A DNA stretch of 64,000 nucleotides from NCBI RefSeq assembly GCF_023716925.1, contig NZ_JAMQQG010000002.1, positions 48,656 to 112,655 on the forward strand. Direction: 5' to 3'. Positions 48,128 through 57,737 of this stretch are shown here, in pieces; positions within the stretch are counted from its first letter, which is position 1, and each line of letters begins with the position of its first letter. The notes below the pieces were generated by a model. That model was given only the letters and a program-made list of their open reading frames with translations, did no database searches and was not told the origin of the DNA. Origin of the DNA: Frankia sp. R82. Lineage in GTDB: Bacteria > Actinomycetota > Actinomycetes > Frankiales > Frankiaceae. Both the position numbers and the translations under genes were made by a program.

Positions 48128-49282
48128 ATGCGCTCTGGCATGAGGCGCCCGCATCGCGCCCCTGACCAGGCCGGATCTGCTGCCGGGCAGGTTCGGTGGT
48201 TCATCCGGGCGCTCCCGCTGCTGATGCTCCTGCTGGTCTCGGGGCTGACGTTGGCCAACCGGGAGTGGACCGTGCTGGAGCTGGCGGTCCTGAGCCCGAT
48301 GCTTGCCGCCACCTTCGCCGGGCCACCGCTGACAGCGCTCTACGGCGTGCTGGCCGTACTCGACGGTGTCCTGCTCGGCCTGCACGACGATCTGTTCGGG
48401 CAGGCCGGCGGGGGGCCCACCGCGCAGGCCGTCCGGCTGGGCGGGGTGGCGCTCGGCGGGGTGCTCGCGGTGCTGGCCAGCCGCTACAACACCCGCCGGG
48501 AGACCAAGCTGCAGAACGTCAGCCGGGTCGCCGAGGTGGCCCAGCAGTCGATTCTCACGCCGGTTCCGCCGTCCTCGGGCACCCTGCGGCTTGCGGCCCG
48601 TTACGCCAGCGCCACCGCCGAGGCGCGCATCGGCGGAGACCTCTACGAGGTGCTCGACACCCCCTGGGGCACCCGCCTGATCATCGGGGACGTGCGGGGC
48701 AAGGGGCTCGGTGCGGTCCGCATCGCCAGTCGCGTGCTCGGCTGCTTCCGACTCGTCGCCCGCCAGGCGTACACCCCGTTCGCCCTGCTCACCGCCCTGG
48801 ACGTCGAGGCCGCCGTGGTGTGCGGCCTGGACGACTTCGTCACGGCCGTCGTCGTCCAGATCGACAACGGCCAGGTGGACGATCACCGCCTCACTCTGGT
48901 CAACGCCGGCCACCCCGATCCCCTGCTGGTACGCGACGGCCATGCCCATCCGCTGAACGTCGGGATCCGCCTACCGCCGCTGGGCCTGCTGGCCGGCGAC
49001 GACAACACCGTGGGCGTCACGCTCCAGCCCGGCGACCGCCTGCTCTTCTACACCGACGGCATCAGCGAGGCCCGCCACCCCGACACCGGCCAGTTCTTCC
49101 CGCTGCTGCCCCAGGTGGAAGCCGCCTTCGCCGATCTCAGCCCCGATCCCGGCGCCGGCTACGACCACAGTCTGGACGACGCGGTCGACGACCTGGCCCG
49201 ACGCGTTCGCGCGTGGACGCACGCGACCCTCAGCGACGATGTTGCTCTGCTGGCTGTCGAGCTGCCGCGGACTCCACCGTGA
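48128..49282 (+). CDS. Membrane PP2C-type (SpoIIE) phosphatase
   Basis: 384 aa. Four or so N-terminal helices (RALPLLMLLLVSGLTL to LGGVALGGVLAVLA, residues about 25-120) are followed by a linker helix and the SpoIIE domain: ARIGGDLYEV with the metal-binding Asp, GDVRGKGLGAVRIA, LVNAGHPDPLLV, LLFYTDGISEARH and [10 protein letters not shown]. Such phosphatases usually reverse phosphorylation of anti-sigma-factor antagonists in stress signalling. ATG 48140 is an alternative start. The stop region overlaps the convergent MerR gene by 53 bp. Confidence 0.9.
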   Translation: MRSGMRRPHRAPDQAGSAAGQVRWFIRALPLLMLLLVSGLTLANREWTVLELAVLSPMLAATFAGPPLTALYGVLAVLDGVLLGLHDDLFGQAGGGPTAQAVRLGGVALGGVLAVLASRYNTRRETKLQNVSRVAEVAQQSILTPVPPSSGTLRLAARYASATAEARIGGDLYEVLDTPWGTRLIIGDVRGKGLGAVRIASRVLGCFRLVARQAYTPFALLTALDVEAAVVCGLDDFVTAVVVQIDNGQVDDHRLTLVNAGHPDPLLVRDGHAHPLNVGIRLPPLGLLAGDDNTVGVTLQPGDRLLFYTDGISEARHPDTGQFFPLLPQVEAAFADLSPDPGAGYDHSLDDAVDDLARRVRAWTHATLSDDVALLAVELPRTPP

Positions 49283-49808
49283 CCGCCTCGGCGGCCTGGG
49301 CACCGACGACGGCGGTGCGTACCCGCTCGTTGGTGGCCAGGCGCTCGTCGAGTTCGTCGCGGAACACCGCCAGCCGCCTGATCTTGTCGCTGACCTCGTC
49401 CCGAAGCCGCTGATAGGTCTGCTGCGCCTCGATCAGCAACCGCATCCGGTCGGCGTCGTCGGACGTCGCCCGGTACTCGACCCGTACCTGGACGAGCCGG
49501 TCCTCGCTCGCCAGGATCAGCCGGATCTCGTCCAGGTTGAAGCCCAGCAGGGTCTGCAGCTCCCGGATCCGCCGAACCCGATCGAGATCCTCCTGTGCGT
49601 AGAGCCGGTTGCCGCCCGCCGTCCGCCCGGACGGGGTGATCAGGCCCATCTCCTGGTAGTACCGCAGCGCCCGGATGGAGACCCCGAGCTCCTGCGCCGC
49701 CTGCCCGATCCCGCGCAGCTCCGGCCCCACCTTCCCGGATCGCGCCGACGTCAGGACGGTTGCCTCAGGCACTGCGGCTGTGTCACCCACCCTGCGATTG
49801 TTCCGCAT
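49230..49808 (-). CDS. MerR family regulator
   Basis: 192 aa. The MerR DNA-binding domain begins at [26 protein letters not shown], followed by [14 protein letters not shown] and [13 protein letters not shown] long coiled dimerisation helix covers the C-terminus; the metal-binding Cys residues of metal sensors are absent, so it probably senses organic compounds. ATG 49808 lies inside the end of the upstream MFS gene (26-bp overlap); a GTG at 49790 would reduce this. It probably regulates the MFS pump from the same transcript. Confidence 0.88.
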   Translation of the reverse strand: MRNNRRVGDTAAVPEATVLTSARSGKVGPELRGIGQAAQELGVSIRALRYYQEMGLITPSGRTAGGNRLYAQEDLDRVRRIRELQTLLGFNLDEIRLILASEDRLVQVRVEYRATSDDADRMRLLIEAQQTYQRLRDEVSDKIRRLAVFRDELDERLATNERVRTAVVGAQAAEAVTVESAAARQPAEQHRR

Positions 49809-51696
49809 CGCGTCGTCCGACGATGGGGGGGCGAGCCGTGGCCTCCGAGCTGGTGGCGGCGAGCGTCCCGCCGGTGCCGTCCTCGAGGGAGGCCAGGTCA
49901 CCGACGTCGGCGAGGGCCATCCCGACGCCCTCGTGGGTGGCGGCTCCCGACCCACGGCGCGGACGGACGGCGTCGGGGCCGCGCAGCCAGGACAGGACCC
50001 CGGCGATCAGGCAGATACCGGCGGCGAAGGCGAAGGCGAGGTGCAGACCGTCCGCGAACGGGCCGGAGATGAGGTTGGGGAAGAAGGTGTGGCCGGTGAG
50101 GAAGTCGGCCCTGTCCGGGGGCAGGGAGTTCAGCGCGGCCGGGCCGAGCAGTTGCTGGGTGGGGTTGTAGCCGAGGAACGCGGCGAACAGGCTGCCGATC
50201 GGGGGCAGGTTCGCGGCCTGGTGGGCCGTGGCGGGGTCGATGCCCTGGCCGACCAGGCCGGAGAACATCGAGTCGGGCAGCGACGATGCGAGGCCCAGCG
50301 CGACGATGGTGAAGAACACGCCGATGGACAGCACGCTCGCGGCGTTCTGGAAGGTGTTGAGCATGCCGGCGCCGGCGCCACGACCGTCCGGGGGCAGGGA
50401 GTTCATCACCGAGCTGGTGTTCGGCGCGACGAACAGGCCCATGGTCAGGCCCATGAGCAGCAGGACCGCCGCGAACGCGACGTAGTTGAAGTTGATCGGC
50501 AGCACGTCGAACAGCAGGAACGCCGCGGCCATCAGGACGAGGCCCAACGTGGCGAACGGACGGGCGCCGTAGCGGTCGGACAGGCGCCCGGCCAGCGGGC
50601 CGGCGAGCAGAAAGCCGACCGTGAGCGGGATCATGTAGATGCCGGCCCACAGCGGGGTCTGCTCGAAGCTGTAGCCGTGCAGCGGCAGCCAGATGCCCTG
50701 TAGCCAGATGATCAGCATGAACTGCAGGCCACCGCGGGCGAGCGCGCTGAGCAGCCCGGTGAGGCTGCCCATCAGGAACCCGCGGCTGCGGAACAGGGTC
50801 AGCCGGAACATGGGGTCCGGGGATCGCAGCTCGATGACGGCGAACCCGATCAGCACCGCGAGCCCGCCGACCATGCAGATCAGCACGAACGGCTTGGTCC
50901 AGCCCATGGTGTGCCCGCCGTAGGGCTGCAGACCGTAGATGATCCCGGTGAGAATCGCGACCAGCCCGACGGCGAAGCTGATGTTGCCGGCCCAGTCGAT
51001 CCGGGCCGGGTGGCGCTCACCGTTGTCCTTGAGCTTCAGGTACGCCCAGACCGTCCCGAACACCCCGATCGGTACCGACACCAGGAATACCAGGTGCCAC
51101 TCGACCGGAGCGAGCACACCACCGATGAGCAGGCCCAGGAACGATCCGGCGATCGCCGCGACGCCGTTGATACCGAGCGCGAAACCGCGTTCGTTCTCCG
51201 GGAAGGCATCGGTGATGATCGCGCTCGAGTTGGCGTAGAGGAACGCACCACCCACGCCCTGCCCGACCCGCATGATGATGATCCACAGGGCTGCGGTCGT
51301 GCCGTGCATCCAGGTGACCGCGAGCAGGATCGAGAACACCGTGAAGATCGCGAAGCCCAGGTTGTACATCCGGACCCGGCCGTACATGTCGCCAACCCGG
51401 CCGAGGCTGACCACCAGCACCGCGGTGACCAGCAGGAACCCCATCAGGATCCACAGGAAGTACGACGTGTTCCCCGGGGCCAGCGGATCGATCCTGATCC
51501 CCCGGAAGATGTCCGGCAGCGCGATGAGCAGGATCGACGAGTTGATCGTCGCCATCAGGATACCGAGGGTCGTGTTCGACAGGGCGATCCACTTGTAGTT
51601 GCCGCTCACCGCGGCCCGGCCGGCACCGGCGCCCTGCGGGGCGGACGCCACGGCGGAGTCGGAAGTCGTCACGGCAGGGAACGTTAGCCCCTCCAT
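49783..51696 (-). CDS. MFS multidrug transporter (DHA2-like, 14 TM)
   Basis: 637 aa, longer than the typical 480-550 because of an extended external loop near 450-530 and a Gly-rich tail. Motifs: [20 protein letters not shown] in helix 1, [16 protein letters not shown] (motif A) and [16 protein letters not shown] (motif C). An [20 protein letters not shown] loop is typical of the branch. Export substrate unknown. The downstream MerR gene overlaps its end. The ATG has no SD; a GTG at 51672 has GGAGGGG 14 nt upstream. Confidence 0.9.
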   Translation of the reverse strand: MEGLTFPAVTTSDSAVASAPQGAGAGRAAVSGNYKWIALSNTTLGILMATINSSILLIALPDIFRGIRIDPLAPGNTSYFLWILMGFLLVTAVLVVSLGRVGDMYGRVRMYNLGFAIFTVFSILLAVTWMHGTTAALWIIIMRVGQGVGGAFLYANSSAIITDAFPENERGFALGINGVAAIAGSFLGLLIGGVLAPVEWHLVFLVSVPIGVFGTVWAYLKLKDNGERHPARIDWAGNISFAVGLVAILTGIIYGLQPYGGHTMGWTKPFVLICMVGGLAVLIGFAVIELRSPDPMFRLTLFRSRGFLMGSLTGLLSALARGGLQFMLIIWLQGIWLPLHGYSFEQTPLWAGIYMIPLTVGFLLAGPLAGRLSDRYGARPFATLGLVLMAAAFLLFDVLPINFNYVAFAAVLLLMGLTMGLFVAPNTSSVMNSLPPDGRGAGAGMLNTFQNAASVLSIGVFFTIVALGLASSLPDSMFSGLVGQGIDPATAHQAANLPPIGSLFAAFLGYNPTQQLLGPAALNSLPPDRADFLTGHTFFPNLISGPFADGLHLAFAFAAGICLIAGVLSWLRGPDAVRPRRGSGAATHEGVGMALADVGDLASLEDGTGGTLAATSSEATARPPIVGRRDAEQSQGG

Positions 51697-51699
51697 CTC

Positions 51700-51721
51700 A
51701 CGTCAGCGGTAGATGTGACGT
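51700..51721. promoter_or_regulatory. Possible MerR operator
   Basis: ACGTCA-N10-TGACGT immediately upstream of the MFS gene start. The spacing and position suit a dimeric regulator such as the MerR protein encoded downstream. Confidence 0.35.
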
Positions 51722-51874
51722 ACTTCATTGGTCGCATGTGCGCTGAGCCAGCACCTTCGTGGCGCCCCGTAGGTCCATCCGCGCCACCCCGCTCCCCAAT
51801 CCGCCCTCGGCCCCGGTCCGGGCCGGCCCTCGATCCGGCGGCCGAGTCCGTCGCGGTGCGGCGCCGCACGTCTG

Positions 51875-51908
51875 CCGGTTGACCATGACAACTGTCATGG
51901 TCAACCGG
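51875..51908. promoter_or_regulatory. Perfect 34-bp palindrome upstream of the ABC/two-component operon
   Basis: Arms CCGGTTGACCATGACA (51875-51890) and its exact complement (51893-51908) around a central AC. It ends 31 bp before the ATPase ATG and contains TTGACC, a -35-like hexamer. It is the natural candidate site for the operon's own NarL-type response regulator; a hairpin or terminator role for the divergent gene is an alternative. Confidence 0.65.
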
Positions 51909-51939
51909 TGACGGGCATGACTGGGGAGCGTTGCCGCCG

Positions 51940-52974
51940 ATGACGATGCTTGCCTTCATGACCACTGACCTTGATGTGCCGGGCGGATCGCCCGTCGCGG
52001 CGCCGAGTGTGGCCCTGCGCGGTCTGCGCAAACGGTACGGCAGTGTGCAGGCCGTCGACGGGGTGGACCTCACGATTGCCGCGGGCGAGATCGTCGCGCT
52101 GCTCGGGCCGAACGGCGCCGGCAAGTCGACGACCATCGACCTGCTGCTGGGCCTGAGCCGGCCGGACACCGGTGAGGTGCGCCTGTTCGGCCGCAGCCCC
52201 CGCCAGGCCTGCGTGGCCGGACGGGTGGGCGCGATGCTGCAGAACGGCGGACTGCTGCCGGAGATCACCATCGAGCGGATGCTCGCGTCGGTGCGCGGCC
52301 TGTACCCGACGGCACTGTCCGTGGACGATGTTCTCGCTCGCGCCGGCATCGCCGAACTCGCTGGATCCCGCACCGACCGGCTCTCCGGCGGGCAGCGCCA
52401 GCGGGTGCGCTTCGCGCTCGCCCTGCTTCCCGACCCCGATCTCATCGTCCTCGACGAACCGACGGCCGCGATGGATGTGGAGAGCCGCCGGGCGTTCTGG
52501 TCGTCGATGCGGGCCTGGGCGGCCACCGGGCGCACCGTCCTGTTCGCCACCCACTATCTGGAGGAGGCCGACGACTTCGCCGACCGCATCGTGCTGCTGC
52601 GCCGCGGCCAGGTCATCGCCGACGGCCCGACCACCGAGGTCAAGGCACTGGTCGGTGGACGCACCATCCGGGCGACCCTGCGTGGCCTGGACGCGGCGAC
52701 GTTGTCGGCGCTCGCTGGGCTGCCCGGCGTGGCCCGCGTCGAGCACCGCGGCGAGTCGATCGCCCTGACCTGCCCCGACAGTGACGCGGCCCTGCGGGCC
52801 CTGCTCGCCGGTTTCCCCCGCGTCGAGGACATCGAGGTCGTCGGCGCCGGCCTCGAGGACGCCTTCGTCGCCCTGACCTCGGACGTTCCGGACCAGGCCG
52901 ACCCAACCCAGGCCGACCCGGCCCAGCCAGCGCATGCGGCCCGCCGCGCCGACCAGACGGAGGCCTACCGATGA
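51940..52974 (+). CDS. ABC transporter ATP-binding protein
   Basis: About 344 aa. Walker A GPNGAGKST at about residues 63-71, Q-loop region MLQNGGLLP, signature LSGGQRQRVRFA, Walker B LIVLDEPTAAMD and switch His in FATHYLEEADD. The C-terminal extension (residues 230-300) is that of DrrA/YvfR-type drug-export ATPases. ATG 51940 is chosen from several close starts. The stop overlaps the permease ATG by 4 bp. Confidence 0.92.
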   Translation: MTMLAFMTTDLDVPGGSPVAAPSVALRGLRKRYGSVQAVDGVDLTIAAGEIVALLGPNGAGKSTTIDLLLGLSRPDTGEVRLFGRSPRQACVAGRVGAMLQNGGLLPEITIERMLASVRGLYPTALSVDDVLARAGIAELAGSRTDRLSGGQRQRVRFALALLPDPDLIVLDEPTAAMDVESRRAFWSSMRAWAATGRTVLFATHYLEEADDFADRIVLLRRGQVIADGPTTEVKALVGGRTIRATLRGLDAATLSALAGLPGVARVEHRGESIALTCPDSDAALRALLAGFPRVEDIEVVGAGLEDAFVALTSDVPDQADPTQADPAQPAHAARRADQTEAYR

Positions 52975-53783
52975 CCGCCAGCACAGCATCCGGCCAGGCC
53001 AGCACGGACGGCCGGACCATGGCGTGGGCCCAGCCGACGCCGGCCGCCGCCACCTACCTGCGGTACGTCCGCACCGAGGTCAGGCGGGCCTGGCGTAATC
53101 CCCGGGTGCTCATCTTCATGCTGGTGCTGCCGGTCATCCTGTTCAGCGCGTTCAGCGCCTCGGGGGCCGACGACCGCCTCGGCGGCCTCACCGTCGCCCC
53201 CTACATCATGATCAGCATGGCGTCGTTCGGGGCGATGAACGCCGTGCTCGGCACGGCCGGTCGGATCTCGATGGAACGCTCGATCGGTTGGAACCGACAG
53301 CTGCGGCTGACGGCGCTGTCCGGCCAGCAGTACGTGCTCGGCAAGCTCGGAGTGGGCTTCAGCCTCGCGGTCCTGCCGATCGTCGGGGTCTACATCGCGG
53401 GTGCCGCGATCCGCGGCGTCCATCTGTCGGCCGGCACCTATGTCGGCGCGGGCGTGTCCATCCTGCTTGGCCTGGTGCCGCTCGGCGCGTTCGCGATCTG
53501 GTTGGGCTATCTCGTCCGCCCCGACAACATGCAGGCCATCATCGGTGGACTGTTCAGCCTGCTGGCCCTGGCCGGTGGGATCTGGGTTCCGGTGGAGAAC
53601 TTTCCCGACTGGCTGGCCGATATCGTGAAGGTGCTGCCGATGTACTGGTCGGCGCAGGCCGGCCGGGCGGTGCTCGAAGGCGGCTGGATCGGCGTGCGCG
53701 GCCTGGTGACCCTGGTGGTGTGGACGCTCGTGCTCGGCGCGGCCGCCGGACGGGCCTACGTCCGCGACCAGCTACGTACCTGA
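52971..53783 (+). CDS. ABC-2 type permease
   Basis: 270 aa with six membrane helices (first LIFMLVLPVILFSAFSA; last VTLVVWTLVLGAAAGRAYV), and the usual GGIWVPVENFPDWL loop. ATGA overlap with the ATPase gene shows translational coupling. The pair should form an exporter of a drug, lipid or antibiotic peptide; no substrate can be read from the sequence. Confidence 0.9.
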   Translation: MTASTASGQASTDGRTMAWAQPTPAAATYLRYVRTEVRRAWRNPRVLIFMLVLPVILFSAFSASGADDRLGGLTVAPYIMISMASFGAMNAVLGTAGRISMERSIGWNRQLRLTALSGQQYVLGKLGVGFSLAVLPIVGVYIAGAAIRGVHLSAGTYVGAGVSILLGLVPLGAFAIWLGYLVRPDNMQAIIGGLFSLLALAGGIWVPVENFPDWLADIVKVLPMYWSAQAGRAVLEGGWIGVRGLVTLVVWTLVLGAAAGRAYVRDQLRT

Positions 53784-53791
53784 CGGCGGTG

Positions 53792-55180
53792 ATGACGATG
53801 GGCGACGGGCTGCGACGCTGGCTGACCTCCCCCGCGCCGGGGCGCCAGCCCGGCGAGCCGGGGATGGGTGCCTGGCGCTGGCGCCGGGTCGGTGGAGTCT
53901 TCCTCATCTACCTGGGCTATGCCGTCGGGGACATGACGAACCTGCACGACAACGCCGCCACGATCGCCTTCGGCTGTGCCGTGTTGGCCGTGTTCTGCGC
54001 GATCTACCTGTGGGTGCTGCCGCTCGCCGTGTTCGAGGGGCGTCTGGAATACCGCTACCCGCTGCTCGCCGGGATGGCGGCGTGCATCGCCGTCTACCTG
54101 CCGACGGTCGGCGGCGGCGGCCTGGTCATGACGGTCTACCTGGCCGTCGCGCTCAGCCTGCTGCTGCGCCCGATCGTGTCCATCCCGCTGGTGCTGGTGA
54201 TCGCCGTCGTCGACACCTGGCTACCCGAGCGCATCGCCTGGTGGCAGGCCGCCGGACCGCAGTGGTCACTGTCCGCGCCGGTACTGTTCGCCGCGCTCAC
54301 CATGCACGGCGTCCGGGCCGGCGCCCGCAACCAGGCCGAGCTGCACCGCGCCCACCAGGAGATCGAACGGCTCGCCAAGGAGCAGGAGCGGCTGCGGATC
54401 GCCCGTGACCTGCACGACCTGCTCGGCCACGCGCTCACCACGATCACCGTCAAGGCCGAACTCGCCTCGAAGCTCGTCGCCCGCGACCCGGCCCGGGCCG
54501 CCGACGAGATGGCCCAGGTCGCGGCACTCGGCCGGGCGGGACTGGCCGACGTACGGGCCACCGTCGCCGGCTACCGTGAGGTCAGCCTGGTGACCGAGCT
54601 CGCCGCCGCCCGCCAGGTGCTGGCCGCCGCGGGCATCCGCGCCCAGCTCCCGGCCTCCAGCGACGAGGTCCCCGCGCACCTGCAGGAACTGTTCGGCTGG
54701 GTGGTGCGGGAGGGCGTGACGAACGCGGTCCGCCACTCCGGCGCCAACCATCTCCGGATCACCCCGGGCGGCTCGTCCATCGAGATCGTCGATGACGGGC
54801 GCGGACCGTCCAGTGACCCTGCCCGTGCCGGGACGGGACTGGCCGGCCTGGCCGAACGGGTGCAGGCCAGTGGCGGGCGGCTGCGGACCGGTCCGGCCGC
54901 CCCGACCGACCCCGGCGGCTCCCGCCCCGGTTTCCGGCTGCGCGTCGACGTCGCCCCCGCCGAACCCCGACCTGACGTCGAACCCCGACCCGACGCTGGA
55001 CTCCGACCCGGCACTGAACCCCGACCCGGCACTGAACCCCGACCCGGCAGCGACCTGACGTCCGCATCAACAGACGGTGGCCTGAGCCGTCCGGCCGGAG
55101 GCGCCCGGCTGTCGGTCGGTGTCGCCGCTGGTCAGAGTCGGGATCGGGGCCAGGATCAGGGTCAGGCGGGCAACCAATGA
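53792..55180 (+). CDS. DesK-like sensor histidine kinase
   Basis: 462 aa. Five or six N-terminal helices (FLIYLGYAVGDMTNL, AIYLWVLPLAV, LPTVGGGGLVMTVYLAVALS and others) precede the HisKA_3 helix with acceptor His in [20 protein letters not shown]. The ATPase domain has REGVTNAVRHSGA and IVDDGRGPS. The last 90 residues are a low-complexity tail with EPRP(D/G) iterations, encoded by a tandem DNA repeat near 54960-55050. It senses membrane or envelope state by analogy with DesK. Its end overlaps the regulator start by 4 bp. Confidence 0.9.
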   Translation: MTMGDGLRRWLTSPAPGRQPGEPGMGAWRWRRVGGVFLIYLGYAVGDMTNLHDNAATIAFGCAVLAVFCAIYLWVLPLAVFEGRLEYRYPLLAGMAACIAVYLPTVGGGGLVMTVYLAVALSLLLRPIVSIPLVLVIAVVDTWLPERIAWWQAAGPQWSLSAPVLFAALTMHGVRAGARNQAELHRAHQEIERLAKEQERLRIARDLHDLLGHALTTITVKAELASKLVARDPARAADEMAQVAALGRAGLADVRATVAGYREVSLVTELAAARQVLAAAGIRAQLPASSDEVPAHLQELFGWVVREGVTNAVRHSGANHLRITPGGSSIEIVDDGRGPSSDPARAGTGLAGLAERVQASGGRLRTGPAAPTDPGGSRPGFRLRVDVAPAEPRPDVEPRPDAGLRPGTEPRPGTEPRPGSDLTSASTDGGLSRPAGGARLSVGVAAGQSRDRGQDQGQAGNQ

Positions 55181-55782
55181 TCAAGGTCTTGCTGGCGGAC
55201 GACCAGCACCTGGTGCGCGGGGCTCTTGCGGCGCTGCTCGCACTGGAGGACGACATCGAGGTCGTCGGGCAGGTCGGTCGCGGCGACGAGGTGGTCCCCC
55301 AGGTCACGACACTGCACCCGGACGTCGTCCTGATGGACGTCGAGATGCCCGGCATCGACGGGCTCGCCGCCGCCGCGGCCGTGCGGGCCACCGCACCCCA
55401 CACCCAGATCCTTGTGGTGACGACCTTCGGCCGCACCGGCTACCTGCGCCGGGCCATGGAGGCCGGTGCCCTCGGCTTCGTCGTCAAGGACGCACCCGCC
55501 GAGGCACTGGCCGATGCCATCCGCCGGGTCGCCCGCGGCGAACGGGTCGTCGATCCGACCCTGGCCGCCGCGACCCTCGCCGGGGGCGCCAGCCCGCTCA
55601 CCGGGCGCGAACGTGATGTCCTGGTCGCCGCCCGCGACGGCGCCACGGTCGCCGACATCGCCGGCCGCCTGTTCCTGTCCGAGGGCACCGTGCGCAACTA
55701 CCTGTCCGCGGTGATCGCCAAGACCAACACCCGCAACCGCATGGAAGCCCTGCGCGTGGCCGAGGACGCCGGCTGGCTCTGA
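55177..55782 (+). CDS. NarL/LuxR-type response regulator
   Basis: 201 aa. Receiver domain with Asp8/Asp9, phospho-acceptor Asp54 in VVLMDVEMPG, Thr82/83 and Lys104. The LuxR-type helix-turn-helix lies at about 137-195 (SPLTGRERDVLVAARDG, VADIAGRLFLSEGTVRNYLS). It is the cognate partner of the kinase by ATGA overlap. It probably controls the operon and may bind the 34-bp palindrome at 51875. Confidence 0.93.
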   Translation: MIKVLLADDQHLVRGALAALLALEDDIEVVGQVGRGDEVVPQVTTLHPDVVLMDVEMPGIDGLAAAAAVRATAPHTQILVVTTFGRTGYLRRAMEAGALGFVVKDAPAEALADAIRRVARGERVVDPTLAAATLAGGASPLTGRERDVLVAARDGATVADIAGRLFLSEGTVRNYLSAVIAKTNTRNRMEALRVAEDAGWL

Positions 55783-56338
55783 CCGGTCCGGTGTCCGGTC
55801 ATCCCCTGCCGCCCGGTGTCGCCGGCTCGGCCACCCCACGCGCTCCCGAGAGCGCCAGCCCCGTCGTCCCGGTGCGCATCAGCGACGCCACCCCGGACAT
55901 CCGACGGCATTTCACCGCCGCAACCCAGACATGCCCTGCTGTACCAGGTCCACCACTTGGGGTGTCCCACCGTGCGACGACGCCGCCCTCCCCGGCGGCG
56001 GCACATCGACGAAAGGGCCGCAGCATAGCACAAAGCCAAGGTCGAACGGGGCTCACGCCATCCTGCCGAGGCCTGGTGAAGAACCGAGGGCCCGGATCCT
56101 TCACCAAGCCTCGGCAAGACCTGATCATGGCGTGGTCTCGGCGCCCGACGCCCGTGGGCCGCGGCCATCGACCGGTCGCGCGGGCAGGCCTCGGCCAGCG
56201 AACCACCCGGCCAGCCGGGCGTGCGAGAGATGGTCGCGTTCGGGTGTCCGGAAGGCGACGGGTGATTGCCCGGGTGGTCGCCGGGGCATGATCCTCGGAC
56301 TTCCGGCCGCGCCATGCGGACGATCACGAGGGGGCGCC
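55783..56338. other. 556-bp stretch without a gene
   Basis: No supported ORF. It contains the nested inverted repeat at 56054-56134. Confidence 0.5.
56054..56134. terminator. Nested inverted repeat downstream of the two-component operon
   Basis: Inner arms TGCCGAGGCCTGGTGAAG (56064-56081) and CTTCACCAAGCCTCGGCA (56099-56116), 17 of 18 pairs, 17-nt loop; outer arms CACGCCAT (56054-56061) and ATGGCGTG (56127-56134). It lies 270 bp after the regulator stop. It could terminate the operon or be a palindromic repeat or a structured RNA. There is no U-tract. Confidence 0.5.
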
Positions 56339-57004
56339 ATGTTGCTCGCCGAAGAACTTCTGCTGCTTGCGCTCGACCCGGATCGCGGCACGCCGGTGAA
56401 CAGTTCCCGCGCGCCCCTGAACGTCGCGCTCAGCGGGGCGCTGGTGGCGGAGCTCGGCCTGGACGGGCTCGTCGTCGAGGACGGTCGCCGCCTTGCCCCG
56501 GCGGGGTTGGCACCGAGCCATCCCCTGCTCGCGGACGCCCACTGTCTGCTCGGCACGCTGCGCGGACGGCGGGCCGCCGACCAGCTGCGCCGGATGGACA
56601 AGGGGCTCGGCGGCGCCTGGTCACGGGTGGTGGACGGGCTGGTGGACGCCGGGGTGCTCGGCCGACGCCGCGACAGGGTGGCCCTGTTCGTGCCGGTGAC
56701 GCACCATCCGGTGCTTTACACCAAGGCACGGGACGAGGTGGTCGACCGGCTGCGGGCGGCGGCGGCCGGTGACGGTCCGCTCGACCCGCGCACGGCGACG
56801 GTGCTCGCGCTCGCCGGGCCGTCCCGACTGTTGGAGGTCGTGGCACCGCAACGCGCCGAGCGCAGGCACGCCAAGGAGCGGATCAGGACCGCGACGGAGC
56901 AGACGCCGATCGCGCCGGTCGTCCGCAAGGTCATCCAGGAGGCCCAGCAGGCGGCAGCCGCAGCCGCCACCGTCGCCGCCACGGCGGGGGCAACCTCGAG
57001 CTGA
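56339..57004 (+). CDS. GPP34 (Golgi phosphoprotein 3-like) family protein
   Basis: 221 aa from ATG 56339 after GAGGGGG. It begins MLLAEELLLLALDPDRGTP, the typical first helix, then LNVALSGALVAELGL and VEDGRR. The helical core ends with QRAERRHAKERIRTA. GOLPH3 homologues are common in actinobacteria with no settled function; eukaryotic ones bind phosphoinositide and retain glycosyltransferases. The last 30 residues are Ala-rich. Confidence 0.88.
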   Translation: MLLAEELLLLALDPDRGTPVNSSRAPLNVALSGALVAELGLDGLVVEDGRRLAPAGLAPSHPLLADAHCLLGTLRGRRAADQLRRMDKGLGGAWSRVVDGLVDAGVLGRRRDRVALFVPVTHHPVLYTKARDEVVDRLRAAAAGDGPLDPRTATVLALAGPSRLLEVVAPQRAERRHAKERIRTATEQTPIAPVVRKVIQEAQQAAAAAATVAATAGATSS

Positions 57005-57140
57005 TCACCCGATGTCGGCACCGGCACCGGCGCGGACGCAGCGAATCCACGAGACCACGATCGTGCTACCGCGAACCGCGCAGATCGTCGGCGGCGCACC
57101 GCGATAACCCTCTAGAGTGACAGGCTGATCACTTTAAGAT

Positions 57141-57737
57141 ATGGCCTGGCCTGGGGAGACTCCGGATGACCTCCGCATGACGTCCGAGCGTGGTGCGACG
57201 GCCGCACAGCGGCCCGATCCGGACGCCGAGCCGCGCATCACGCGGCTCGGCGTCGGGGGCACAGCACCGGGGATGGCGGGCGCGGCTCTCGCCGCCCGGA
57301 TCGTTGTCGCCGCCGCCCTCGGCGCCCAGATCGTGGCGATGCTGCTGGTCGGGACGTATGCCCGGCGCGGTCCGCAGCTGTGGGGGCTGCCGTTCTTCTA
57401 CTGGTACACCCTGCTGTGGCTGCCCGTGGGGGCGGTGGCCATGGCGGGCTGCGTCTGGCTACTGGGGCGTTTCCCCGCTCGGCCGGGCCAGGCCCGACCG
57501 TCCAGGCAGGACCCACCGTCCAAGCAGGACCGTGGGTCTGTGCTGTCTGACCGGACCAGCCAACCCAGCCGGTCCGGTCGCGTCTATCGGTTGGGTGAGC
57601 ATCCTCGGCATGACCGCGCCATGCTCGCCGAGCAGCGCGACCCCGACGCCGAGCCCGGTCAACCGGTTCGTCCGACGCGGATCGAGCGACCCGCCGCACC
57701 CGGCGAGCCGTCCTCGGGCGAAGGGCCGGGCACGTGA
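57141..57737 (+). CDS. DUF3311 small membrane subunit
   Basis: 198 aa. The DUF3311 core (residues about 45-105) has two helices: ARIVVAAALGAQIVAMLLVG and the motif LWGLPFFYWYTLLWLPVGAVAM. A polar tail of about 90 residues follows. It overlaps the symporter start by 4 bp. DUF3311 proteins regularly pair with SSS-type permeases, probably as a stabilising subunit. Confidence 0.88.
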   Translation: MAWPGETPDDLRMTSERGATAAQRPDPDAEPRITRLGVGGTAPGMAGAALAARIVVAAALGAQIVAMLLVGTYARRGPQLWGLPFFYWYTLLWLPVGAVAMAGCVWLLGRFPARPGQARPSRQDPPSKQDRGSVLSDRTSQPSRSGRVYRLGEHPRHDRAMLAEQRDPDAEPGQPVRPTRIERPAAPGEPSSGEGPGT

